Shown one piece after another: positions 7,406-16,307 of a stretch of DNA of 64,000 nt; position 1 is the stretch's first letter; every line of letters starts with the position of its first letter. Origin of the DNA: Moduliflexus sp964602655. Its GTDB lineage: Bacteria > Moduliflexota > Moduliflexia > Moduliflexales > Moduliflexaceae. Made by a program: the position numbers and the translations under genes. The stretch is from the NCBI GenBank assembly GCA_964602655.1, contig CAZRSF010000016.1, positions 28,269-92,268 on the forward strand, written 5' to 3'. Under the pieces are notes generated by a model, which saw only the letters and a list, made by a program, of their open reading frames with translations, had not been told where the DNA came from and searched no databases.

Positions 7406-10400
7406 ATGAACTTTACCAATTCTCAAAAATTAGCCTGCGACATTTCGCGGAACATCGCCGTGACCGCCGGGGCTGGCTCCGGCAAAACCAGCGTACTTGT
7501 GCGGCGCTACCTTTGGTGTCTGGAACAGAACGAGCATAACGTGCGCCGCATCGTCGCCATTACCTTTACTGAAAAAGCGGCGGGCGAAATGTTAGGCCGC
7601 ATCCGCGAACAGGTGTTGCAACGCGCCGCGTCCGACCTCGGCAGCGCGCATCTCTGGGATGAGGTGCTGGAACATCTGCCGCTTGCCAATATTTCGACGA
7701 TTCACGGCTTTTGCCAGAAATTGCTGCGGGAATTCCCCATCGAAGCGGGCGTTGACCCGAATTTCGAGGTCTTGGACGACGCCGCGCAAACGATTCTACT
7801 GAGACGCCTGATTGACGATCTGTTGCGTCAGGAAGCCGAAAAGAATGACCGCTCTCTGCGCTTGTTAGCGCAATTCTGGCAACCGGTCGCGCTGCGCAAT
7901 ATCATTCAGCAGTTGATCGGCGTCCGCGAAAAAGCCCTGCCCTGGGCGGAACGCATCACGCAAATCGAATTTCCGGCGTATCTGCATCAGCTTCGCGACC
8001 TCTGCGCCCGCCAGCAGCAGCGCGGCATTCAGCGCATCGCCGCCGATTCGCGCTGGAGCGATGCTATCGCCGAAATTCGGGCGATTATGCCGACCGGCGA
8101 TAGCGGCAAATTGACCGGACGCTGCCAGACAATTTTGGAACTCGACGCCGAATTCCGCCAGCAGATCGACTTGTCGAAGCAGCTTGACGCGCTTGCCATG
8201 CTGAGAAAACAGACATCCATGATCGGCGTGAGCGCAGCCTGGAAAGCGGAAGACCGCGATAAACGTCTGAAAGTCTGTTTCGACACGCTGAAATTCGTTT
8301 ATGACAACACGCTCCCGGAAACGACAATTCGCAACGCAGTCGAATTGAGCGGCTTTCAGGCGCAACAGGCGCTTGCGACGCTGTTTCTCGCCGCGTATCG
8401 CCGTTATTGCGATGAAAAAGCCGCCCGCCGCCGTCTCGATTTCGAGGATTTGCAGGAACGGGCGTTGCGCCTACTGCGCCAGCCTGATTTACAGCAGTTG
8501 TTGAGCAGCCGTTATGATTACGTCATGGTGGACGAATTTCAGGACACGAACCAACTGCAATGGGAGATTATCCGGCGGCTCGGCCTGACCAAACACGGCC
8601 TGGCGAAAGACAAATTTTGCATCGTCGGCGACGAAAAGCAATCCATTTATATGTTTCGCGGCGCGGAAGTTTCGGTCTTTGCCGAAGTGCGCAACGAATT
8701 GAAGCTCGTCAACGCCGCGCATCAGCTTGACGCGGTTGACATGGCGATTCCCGATTTAGGCGACGCGCCGGTCGTCAGTGATGGCGATAAAACGGGCGAA
8801 TTGAGCATGGCGGAAAATTTCCGCTCCGGCGACGCGGTGATCACGTTCTGCAATTACCTCTTTTCGCGCCTGTTTCTGCCGACATTCGACCCGGAACGCC
8901 CGTATGACGTGCCGCATCAGGAGCTTGTGCCGCGCCGCGAAAAAGGGATTCCGCTCGATATTCCGGCCAAACCGGTGGAACTGATACTCGCGTTCGACGA
9001 GGCGGAAGACGACAACGACGACGCTGAAATCGGCGGCGCAACGCCGGAACTGAGCGAGCCGGAGTTGATCGCCCGTCGCATCCGCGAACTGATGATTGCG
9101 ACGAACCAGGGCGCCGAAGAAACCGCGTCGGAGAAGCCGAAAACGCGCCCGGCGCAATGGAAAGACATCGCGATTCTGCTGCGCACCCGCACCCGCCTGA
9201 AAGCGTTCGAAGAGGCGCTGCGGCGGCATGGCATCCCGTTTCTCGTGACCGGCGGCATCGGCTTTTTCGAGCAGCAGGAAATTTACGACCTCTCGAATCT
9301 GCTGCGGGCGTTGTCGGATCAACGTCAGGATATTGCATTAGCGGGCGTGTTGCGGTCGCCGCTGCTCAGCCTGTCGGACGACCAACTCGTCTATCTCGCC
9401 GGGGGCGTGAAGACTGCTGGAAACGAGGCAAATACGCGCTGGACGCTCTGGGAAAAACTCCGGTTTCACGCCGCGAATGTCAGCCTGATTCCAGGCGAAC
9501 TTGATCCCGACATGATCGCTCATGCGTACAACCTGCTCAGTTCGTGGCAAACGGTGGCGGAACGGATTCCCGCCACGCATCTGCTGCGCCGAGTCCTCGA
9601 CGATACCGGCTTATACGGCATTCTCGCCGGAGATTCGGCGGCGGAACAGCAGATCACGAACATCGAAAAATTCGTGGAGATCGCTCGCAAATTCGAAACT
9701 CAGGGCTTCCGAACGCTCAGCGATTTCGTCGCGTATCTCGATGAACTCGAAACCGCCGCCGAACGCGAAGGCGAAGCGCAAATTTTCGCGGAAGGGATGA
9801 ACGTCGTGCAGGTCATGACGATTCACGCCGCCAAAGGGCTGGAATTCCCGATTGTCTTCGTGCCGGAATTAGATCGCGTGTTCAATTACAGTTACGGCGA
9901 ATCGGTCTATCTTGACGCGATTTCCGCGCCGAGCGCCACGCAGCCGCCGGACGTGGCGGCGGGCGTGTCCGGTTTGGACGCGCAAGATAACTACAACACC
10001 GCGCCGACCTTTTTGCGGGAATATTTGAAACGGTTGAATCAGGAAAAAACCGATGCCGAGATGAAACGCCTCTTTTACGTCGCCTGCACCCGCGCCCGCG
10101 ATGCGTTGATTTTGTCCGGATCGATCAAGAAAAGCGTCAAGCCGAATTCCTGGCTCGGCTGGCTGACGCAGCATCTTCCGCTCGCCGACGCGCTCGAGCA
10201 GGAGCGCGTCGCCCTCGAAATCAACGGCCTGACGATTCCGTTGCTGACAGCGCGACGCATTCGGATAACGGCGCTCAGTTCCCCTCCTGGGAGGGGCAAG
10301 GGGTGGGTTGCTGAGGGCTGGCAGAATCTCAACACGACGAACCCACCTCAACCCCTCCCTGGAGGGGAAATTGAGATTGACGACGAACTTTTCCGGCTGC

Positions 10401-11236
10401 TTCAGCATAATCTGCAACCGGCGACCGGCGCGGAAAACGAGCGTTTCCACCTCAGTCCGTCCACGCTGCATCTGCTGTTCGAATGCCCGCGCCGTTACTA
10501 TTATCGCGACATCCTGCGGCTCGACGATGTTTTACATACCGCGCCGACAGGCGAATTCAGCGCGGACAATCACGCGAATGGCGACCATTTCGGAGCGTTG
10601 CGCGGCACGATTATTCACCAGTTATTCGAACAGCGCGCGTTTGATGATTTGCTGACAGACGCCGAACGCGCCCGCCTCATCAGCGACACGATGCAGGAGT
10701 TTCAAATTTCGTCGCATTCCGAAGAACGCAGCCACCTCGACGCGGCGATTGTCCGCGCCGGAGAGCATTACGCCGCGAGCGGCCTGAAAGAACTGTTGGC
10801 GCGTTCGTCGCAGGTCTGGCGCGAACATCCGTTTCTGCTGCGTTTGCAGCAGGCCGATGTCTCCGGCATTTTGGATGTCCTGTTTCGCGACCCGGCGGAT
10901 GGCGTCTACACGATTCTCGATTATAAAACCAATCAGGTCGAGGCGGCGGACGTCCCGGCGGAAATTCGGCGGCATGGCTACGAACGGCAGATGACGATGT
11001 ACGCGCTCGCCGTATCGCGCTTATTGAAGGTCGAGCAGATACGCGGCATCCTGTTTTTTACGCATCCGAACGTCCGATATGAAACATTTGATTTTTCAAT
11101 GCCCACGCTGGCAGCCTTCGAGTCAGATTTGACCGCCATCCTGCGTCAGTTAGCGCAGCAGAGCGTTCCTTGCGCCGACAACAGGACTATTTGTCGGGAA
11201 TGCCAGTATTTGCAGTGGTGTATGCAAGCGGCATAA
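7406..11236 (+). CDS. AddA/RecB-like UvrD-family helicase-nuclease
   Basis: A 1276-residue SF1A helicase with a C-terminal nuclease, of the type that processes double-strand breaks for recombination. Walker A is AGAGSGKT (Lys27), followed by motif Ia TFTEKAAGEM; motif II is DEFQDTNQ near residue 375; later motifs GDEKQSIYMFRGA, TIHAAKGLEFPIVF and FYVACTRARDAL are intact. The nuclease core is ILDYKTNQVE near residue 1170. Cysteines in FECPRRYYY (about 1027) and in CRECQYLQWC at the very end form a Cys-staple pattern as in Fe-S AddB/Cas4-type nucleases. No AddB-like partner is in the window. About 30 residues near position 960-990 (SPPGRGKGW...NPPQPLPGG) are encoded by a palindromic repeat inserted in frame between the helicase and nuclease parts. 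The start at 7406 matches the conserved N-terminus. Confidence 0.9.
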   Translation: MNFTNSQKLACDISRNIAVTAGAGSGKTSVLVRRYLWCLEQNEHNVRRIVAITFTEKAAGEMLGRIREQVLQRAASDLGSAHLWDEVLEHLPLANISTIHGFCQKLLREFPIEAGVDPNFEVLDDAAQTILLRRLIDDLLRQEAEKNDRSLRLLAQFWQPVALRNIIQQLIGVREKALPWAERITQIEFPAYLHQLRDLCARQQQRGIQRIAADSRWSDAIAEIRAIMPTGDSGKLTGRCQTILELDAEFRQQIDLSKQLDALAMLRKQTSMIGVSAAWKAEDRDKRLKVCFDTLKFVYDNTLPETTIRNAVELSGFQAQQALATLFLAAYRRYCDEKAARRRLDFEDLQERALRLLRQPDLQQLLSSRYDYVMVDEFQDTNQLQWEIIRRLGLTKHGLAKDKFCIVGDEKQSIYMFRGAEVSVFAEVRNELKLVNAAHQLDAVDMAIPDLGDAPVVSDGDKTGELSMAENFRSGDAVITFCNYLFSRLFLPTFDPERPYDVPHQELVPRREKGIPLDIPAKPVELILAFDEAEDDNDDAEIGGATPELSEPELIARRIRELMIATNQGAEETASEKPKTRPAQWKDIAILLRTRTRLKAFEEALRRHGIPFLVTGGIGFFEQQEIYDLSNLLRALSDQRQDIALAGVLRSPLLSLSDDQLVYLAGGVKTAGNEANTRWTLWEKLRFHAANVSLIPGELDPDMIAHAYNLLSSWQTVAERIPATHLLRRVLDDTGLYGILAGDSAAEQQITNIEKFVEIARKFETQGFRTLSDFVAYLDELETAAEREGEAQIFAEGMNVVQVMTIHAAKGLEFPIVFVPELDRVFNYSYGESVYLDAISAPSATQPPDVAAGVSGLDAQDNYNTAPTFLREYLKRLNQEKTDAEMKRLFYVACTRARDALILSGSIKKSVKPNSWLGWLTQHLPLADALEQERVALEINGLTIPLLTARRIRITALSSPPGRGKGWVAEGWQNLNTTNPPQPLPGGEIEIDDELFRLLQHNLQPATGAENERFHLSPSTLHLLFECPRRYYYRDILRLDDVLHTAPTGEFSADNHANGDHFGALRGTIIHQLFEQRAFDDLLTDAERARLISDTMQEFQISSHSEERSHLDAAIVRAGEHYAASGLKELLARSSQVWREHPFLLRLQQADVSGILDVLFRDPADGVYTILDYKTNQVEAADVPAEIRRHGYERQMTMYALAVSRLLKVEQIRGILFFTHPNVRYETFDFSMPTLAAFESDLTAILRQLAQQSVPCADNRTICRECQYLQWCMQAA
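10279..10369. repeat. Palindromic repeat inserted in frame within the helicase-nuclease gene
   Basis: Two arms of about 30 nt (TTCCCCTCC.GGGAGGGG..GGGTGGGTT and its near-complement) frame a short spacer. The same element occurs between genes at 11282-11386. Here it is read through and codes for a Pro/Gly-rich linker lacking similarity to AddA-type proteins. Confidence 0.88.
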
Positions 11237-11281
11237 ATACGGTATTATTGATCTGACCTTACGCGCCAAGTTCGGAACGAT

Positions 11282-11386
11282 GACCGCGAAATCCCCTCCT
11301 GGGAGGGGTTGGGGGTGGGTCTGACCAGCAGCAGGCGTTCGAGACCAACCCACCCCTTCCCCCTCCCAGGAGGGGATTTCGCGGTC
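11282..11386. repeat. Intergenic copy of the GGGAGGGG-type palindromic repeat
   Basis: A long hairpin with arms that start GACCGCGAAATCCCCTCC and end GGAGGGGATTTCGCGGTC. The core matches the coding copy 0.9 kb upstream and a reduced relative lies at 38143-38181. It sits between the helicase-nuclease gene and the phosphoesterase gene and could also act as a transcript stabiliser or terminator. Confidence 0.85.
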
Positions 11387-11500
11387 GCCTGTCAGATCGG
11401 CCTACGTAAGGAGTCTCAAAGCGCAGCTTTGACCGCAAAAGCTGCGCTTCTGTACTCCTGAATTCGGCGTCAATGCCAAAATAACCACGCGGAGGAAAAC

Positions 11501-12634
11501 GTGCCATTTTTTGCGATCTTTTTAACGACGCTGTTCAGCGTCTCGTTCGGCGTCCATTATCTTGTGCTTCATCGCCTCAGCCGGATTTTCGAGTTTCACT
11601 ATACCTGGAAAGCGTTTCCACTGATTTTCCTGGCGACCGCAAATTTTTTGACGATCCTCTTTCTGTCGCGGGTGGTCTGGAATAGCGCCATGCGGCTCTG
11701 GTGGATTGCCACAGTCATCTATATCGGGGCGCTCTGGATTACCTTTGCCGTGTTGGCGGTCTATGCGGCGATCCAATCGGTCGCGCGCGTTATCGTTCCG
11801 ATTCCGGTCAGAGTATCGCAAGTTCTGGTGGTCGGCGCGACGTTCGCGCTGGTGGGGTATAGCCTCTATAACGCCCGGCACATCACAGTGAAGACGCTGG
11901 AATTGTCGTCACCGAAACTCCGCGCGCCGCTGACGATTGTGCAGTTGACGGATTTGCATTTGGGGGCGCTCAACGGCACGGGGTTTGTGGAACGAATTGT
12001 GGCGCAGACGAACGCTTTGCGGCCGGATATGGTCGCCATCACCGGCGATCTCGTGGACATCGGCACGTCCGCCGACATCTTGCATGGCTTTAACAAGCTG
12101 AATGCGCCCGCGTTTTTTGTGTGGGGCAATCACGATCAGTTTTTACGCGAGGAGGAGGTCACGCGCATTTTCAGCGCGACGCCGATTCGGATTCTCAAAA
12201 ATGAAACGCTTGTGTTTCGGAATACGCTTGAAATTATCGGATTAGACTATATCGAGCGGCAGCCCGAACCGCATAACGACGCCCGTCCGATTTTGACCGG
12301 CCTTGACCCGCGCGGCGATTATTTCACGCTGCTGCTTTCTCATGCGCCCCTTCCGTTCGAGCAGATGGACGGGCATCCGATTGACTTGCAGCTTGCCGGA
12401 CATACCCACGCCGGGCAGATCGTCCCCTTCAACTTCTTGGTGAAAATCCGCTATCCGATTTTTCGCGGACTCTATACATCGGGACAACAAGCCATCTATG
12501 TTTCGTCCGGCGCAGGCACATGGGGGCCGCCGATGCGTTTAGGGACGCAGAATGAAATCACCGTCATTCGACTGCTGCCTCTCTCGCCTGATTCCGACCA
12601 ACAACTGCTTGTTCGACAGGTCGAAGCGGAGTGA
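11501..12634 (+). CDS. Membrane-anchored calcineurin-type metallophosphoesterase
   Basis: A 377-residue protein of the YkuE/YaeI type. Four hydrophobic segments occupy about the first 120 residues. The metallophosphoesterase domain follows with all motifs: QLTDLHLG, GDLVD, WGNHD, LLSHAP and AGHTHAGQ. These bind two metal ions; relatives hydrolyse phospholipid or UDP-sugar pyrophosphate bonds at the membrane. Translation starts at GTG 11501, preceded by a strong GGAGGA site at 11491, so the GTG start is well supported. It is a single-gene unit after the palindrome. Confidence 0.9.
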   Translation: MPFFAIFLTTLFSVSFGVHYLVLHRLSRIFEFHYTWKAFPLIFLATANFLTILFLSRVVWNSAMRLWWIATVIYIGALWITFAVLAVYAAIQSVARVIVPIPVRVSQVLVVGATFALVGYSLYNARHITVKTLELSSPKLRAPLTIVQLTDLHLGALNGTGFVERIVAQTNALRPDMVAITGDLVDIGTSADILHGFNKLNAPAFFVWGNHDQFLREEEVTRIFSATPIRILKNETLVFRNTLEIIGLDYIERQPEPHNDARPILTGLDPRGDYFTLLLSHAPLPFEQMDGHPIDLQLAGHTHAGQIVPFNFLVKIRYPIFRGLYTSGQQAIYVSSGAGTWGPPMRLGTQNEITVIRLLPLSPDSDQQLLVRQVEAE

Positions 12635-12864
12635 GTCAGCGAGCAACCCAGCCATAAATGGTCGGTCTGAGAGCGAAAGAACCGCGATTGATCTCCGGGG
12701 GCGGGATGCCGTCGCCGCAGAGAAATGGCGGGCGGTGGCTTGCGCTGGCAGTGCTTGTGATGTGTTGTTCATTCCTCTCTTTCCTTAAAAAAATTTCCGT
12801 CCGCTTCGCGGGCAAGCAAGGGTAAAGCAAAAAAAATACAGGGAACAGGGAAGAGTGTCAAGGG

Positions 12865-15039
12865 TTATTGAGTCCTCGAAACGGCTACCCGAAATCCGAT
12901 GTTGCTACTAAAATCATCAGGGGCGTTCCCATCGCGGACCGAGCAGCGTGTATTACTTGGTAGATTGCTCCACGCCCCGCCACGTATTAACTTCTCCTTC
13001 ACATCGCCTAAATTACCCCACACCTTTCCATCTACTGGTGTGCCATTATAATTATCATGCCATGTATCCGCCACCCATTCGTATACATTGCCATGCATGT
13101 CGTACAGACCGAAAGCGTTCTGTTGTTTCTGCCCGACCGAATGTGTTTCGCCTCCAGAATTTTCAGAGTACCACGCATACGTTCCTAATTGATTTTGGTT
13201 ATCACCGAATGAATAGACAGTCTGCGTTCCCGCACGGCAGGCGTATTCCCATTCCGCCTCGGTCGGCAACCGAAATCCCCTACTTGGTAGTGGAAATGGG
13301 CGAGGGGTATTCAATTTCTGTAAAAATGCCTGCGCGTCGTTCCATGACACCCCTTCCACCGGATGGTCCGCCCCTTTAAAAGACGACGGACTATTCTCCA
13401 TGATCTTTTTCCACTGAGTCTGCGTCACCTCATATCTGCCCATCCAAAAACCATCAAGGCAGATTTTGTGCCGCGGTTTTTCGTCGTCGTAACATTCCGT
13501 ATCGAATCTTCCACAGCCCATCTGAAAACAGCCACCCGGCACATAGACGAACTCCATACCGGTTGTTTCTTCTTTGCAGATCGTGTCCGGCGTTTCGTTC
13601 TCCCAGCAGGACGAACTCACCTCCAACCCTTCCGAGGAGGGAGGTATCGGTGGTGGCTCAGGCTGTTTGGTCTGTGTGGCTGTCGGAACAGGAGCCGGCG
13701 TTAGGTGGCGTGACAACGGTTGACTTTTACCATGTGTAGTTCTCGGAACAGGAGTCTGCTTCATGGTTGGGGTCGGCTCAGGCGTTGGGGTGTCTGTTAG
13801 GGATGGCGTCTGTTTCGTTTCTAACGTCGCCCTGAGTGTGTAAGCGGCTTGCAGATCAAGCGCTTGTTCAAATGAGACGTAGCCCATCTTTTCTACTCGA
13901 ATCGTATGCCTGCCAATGGGTAATTCGACATTCAATGGCGTCGCGCCACGTTCTTCGCCGTCAATGAATACGCTATCATCACGGACATTTGAACGTACTG
14001 TCAAAAGAGCAGTCGTTGGTTTGGGCGTATTCGCTGCGGTTGGTTCTGGCGCTGGCGTATTTGTCGGTGTCGGCGAAATTATTGGCGTCGCAGCAGATAC
14101 AATGGCTGCTGGCGGCGTTGGCGTTTCTCTTGCCAGGATAGTCGCAATATTGCTGTCATACGGCTGTCCATCTTGATCGAATTGCCGAACTTTGTAATGT
14201 ACATCCCGATCCAAAGGAGGATTTTTATCAAAATATTGGTCACTGTCAACCACGACTGCAAGATGTCGGTCATCGCGAAACACTAACGTCGGCACCGGAT
14301 GCCCTGCGGCCTGACTCAATTCGCTGACCCAGCGCAACTGCGTCAAATTCTCGCCGTGCAGATCGGCGGAAAGCTGAATGGCGGGTTTGCCATGATATTC
14401 AGCGAGCGGCGACGGCGGGGCGACAACAAAGGCAATCTTGCCGATCTCTGCGGGACCATCCGCGAATTTTTGCACCTGAATATCGGCCATATTATTCGCT
14501 TTGATCCGTTGCATTCCCGGCGCGACGAACTGCGCGTAACTCATCGCGTGACCGAATTCGTTGCCAGCCTGATCGCTCACTTTGAAGGCAAAAAACGGCG
14601 CGGCATACTTCGGATCGTCAGCAGCAATCGCAGGCAAGCCTTGAACATTCGCTTCGAATTCGAAGTAGATGCGGCCTTCATCGTCTAACTTGCGTTCGAC
14701 CGGCAAACTGAAAGGCAACTGAAAATCTCCGTAATCGAAAAAGACATCAATTTTGAGCGTTTCTGCTGGGTCTTGCAATTTGCTCGCCGCAATCCCGCCG
14801 ATTGTAATGGATTTCGCATCCGCTGCTTCGGAGGTAATAGCAACATCTACGATAGGCTGTTCGGTATTGATGGCGACGTTGAGCGCAGGACAAAAGGCGT
14901 CAGTCGCAAAGCCGACTTGCAACGCATGACGCCCATTTTGCAACTCATTCGCCTGAATATGTTGTTTGAGATCGAACGTCCAGCGGAATGTTTGCGCATC
15001 CGGATCAGGCGTGGTAGCGTTCGGAAAGATCAGGTCGTC
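12865..15039 (-). pseudogene. PEGA plus formylglycine-enzyme-like (FGE/SUMF1) protein, downstream part of a gene broken by TGA
   Basis: Together with the frame at 15040-15606 this forms one 913-codon gene in a single frame, interrupted only by a TGA at 15040-15042. This part holds a periplasmic region, a PEGA domain (LTVRSN..DDSVFIDGEERGATPLNVELPIGRHTIRV), a Pro/Thr-rich linker with many PTPTP-like repeats, and a C-terminal FGE-sulfatase domain (GMEFVYVPGGCFQMG, HPVEGVSWNDAQAF, RLPTEAEWEYACRAG, GNVYEWVADTW, RGGAWSN). Such proteins are often partners or outputs of Ser/Thr kinases; a kinase gene lies upstream on the same strand. The segment could still be made from an internal start (TTG at 14943), but it would lose the membrane anchor. 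A sequencing error is also possible. Confidence 0.82.
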
Positions 15040-15606
15040 TCACTTGACGTAAAGCGGGTCTTTGCGCCGCGCTGATTCGTTCGCGGCGATAATGGCGACA
15101 GATTGTTCCGGTCGCAAATAGGGATGTTCGACCGTGAACAACGGCGACGATGGCGGTTGCGGCGTCGGTGGGAAAATGACTGAGTAAAATCGGAAAAAGA
15201 CGCCTACAACGATGAGAGCCAAAACCAGTGCGAGCAATCCGGTTTTCATTGTTCGTTTCTGGCCTTTGGCCTGTCGAGATAATGCGGAAGGATTCGACGA
15301 CCATTCGGCGTTTAAACGTTCTTCGAATTGCTGCAACATGGCCTGTTTGTCGTCGCCGACGGTTTTTTGCACACCACGCAACAGCAAGAGCAGCGCTGGT
15401 TTTCCGTCAACCTCGCCATATTGATCGAGATGATTAGCGACTAACGAAACAAATACCCCTGGCGTGACGTTGCTTTCAAAATGCGGCAACAGATCGCGCA
15501 GCCCGGAGGAAATCAGCAATGCCGTCCGAGTGTTCTCATTCTGAAAACACGGCAGCGGCGTCAAAAATGCAATAATATCTTGAAGTAACGCAGTCGAAAT
15601 GTTCAT
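15040..15606 (-). CDS. N-terminal part of the interrupted gene: effector-associated-like domain and membrane anchor
   Basis: 188 residues up to the TGA. Residues 1-105 are a helical domain (LLQDIIAFLTPLPCFQNEN, RTALLISSGLRDLLPHF) resembling the small effector-associated (EAD-like) adaptor domains that link signalling proteins in conflict and signalling systems. After a short linker comes one membrane helix (GLLALVLALIVVGVFF, about 121-136). The frame continues after the stop without any shift as DDLIFPNATT, so the TGA most likely replaced a TGG (Trp) or CGA (Arg). The vapBC toxin stop lies 9 nt upstream, so this gene is probably in the same transcript. Confidence 0.75.
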   Translation of the reverse strand: MNISTALLQDIIAFLTPLPCFQNENTRTALLISSGLRDLLPHFESNVTPGVFVSLVANHLDQYGEVDGKPALLLLLRGVQKTVGDDKQAMLQQFEERLNAEWSSNPSALSRQAKGQKRTMKTGLLALVLALIVVGVFFRFYSVIFPPTPQPPSSPLFTVEHPYLRPEQSVAIIAANESARRKDPLYVK

Positions 15607-15614
15607 ACATTCAG

Positions 15615-16001
15615 TTATTCCCAGAGTACTCGAACAGGATACAAGGGAAAATTCCGATCCGCACTGATAATATCCGCACCTTCTTCTATTGCCTGCACGA
15701 TTAGCAGTCGGTCGAACGGATCGCGATGATGAAATGGCAGCGTATGCAGGCGGACAAGATGATTGACGGATATTGGCAGTTCGTATATCCCTTGCCGAAT
15801 GATGGCGGCATGAATCTCTTCGATAGATGTTCTTAGTCGGAGTTTTCCGAGCGATGCCTTAATTTCGATTTCCCACAACGACACGATGCTGACCAGTATG
15901 TCGTTTTCAGCGCTTTCAATACAAGCTTTCGCATGTGCGGACAATTGCAGATCGTCATTCAAGTACCAGAGTAACGCATGAGTGTCGAGAAGGTAAGTCA
16001 T
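15615..16001 (-). CDS. PIN-domain toxin of third VapBC module
   Basis: A 128-residue PIN nuclease close to the first one in the window in type: N-terminal YLLDTHALLWYL, central SLWEIEIKASLGKL, then HHRDPFDRLLIVQA and IISADRNFPLY. All acidic positions expected for Mg-dependent RNA cleavage are present. Its ATG overlaps the antitoxin stop (ATGA at 15998-16001). The HxRDPFDRLLIAQA type of PIN domain is common in chromosomal toxin pairs. Confidence 0.9.
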   Translation of the reverse strand: MTYLLDTHALLWYLNDDLQLSAHAKACIESAENDILVSIVSLWEIEIKASLGKLRLRTSIEEIHAAIIRQGIYELPISVNHLVRLHTLPFHHRDPFDRLLIVQAIEEGADIISADRNFPLYPVRVLWE

Positions 16002-16213
16002 GACATATACTCCTCGAAATCATCAAGCGGGTCGTCGAATCCGGGCAGCACGTCGATCAAACCTTTGAGCGCGCCGGCTTTGCGCCGAATGGAGGCGAGA
16101 GACACCGGCTCGATAATCACTCTGACAGCCTCCAGAATGTCGGAGAGAGATTCATCCAAAATAATTCGATTCGGTCGTTCGAAGCGGCCAGTCGTCACAA
16201 TCGCATGTTGCAT
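15998..16213 (-). CDS. Antitoxin of third VapBC module
   Basis: A 71-residue protein (MQHAIVTTGRFERPNRI...) ending in an acidic tail (PGFDDPLDDFEEYMS) typical of the toxin-binding end of antitoxins. The start at 16213 has an AAGGA site upstream; the longer frame to 16285 has no such support. It overlaps the toxin gene by 4 nt. The tail DDPLDDFxEYM resembles DUF2281/Phd-like antitoxins paired with this PIN type. Confidence 0.78.
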   Translation of the reverse strand: MQHAIVTTGRFERPNRIILDESLSDILEAVRVIIEPVSLASIRRKAGALKGLIDVLPGFDDPLDDFEEYMS

Positions 16214-16307
16214 AAGACGATCATCCTTTTTATTCTTTAAGGTTGTTATGAGTTTTCTTGTTCGAAAAGTATCCTGATGACACACGAAGCGTTTGTCAAG
16301 GCAAATC

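Noticed and set aside
12635..12864. Possible small gene between the phosphoesterase and the FGE gene
   Set aside because: Frames there have no ribosome site or recognisable pattern; I see only non-coding sequence.
15040..15042. The TGA in the PEGA/FGE gene as a second selenocysteine codon
   Set aside because: It lies in a linker beside the membrane segment with no Cys/Sec redox context; a Trp or Arg codon change explains it better.
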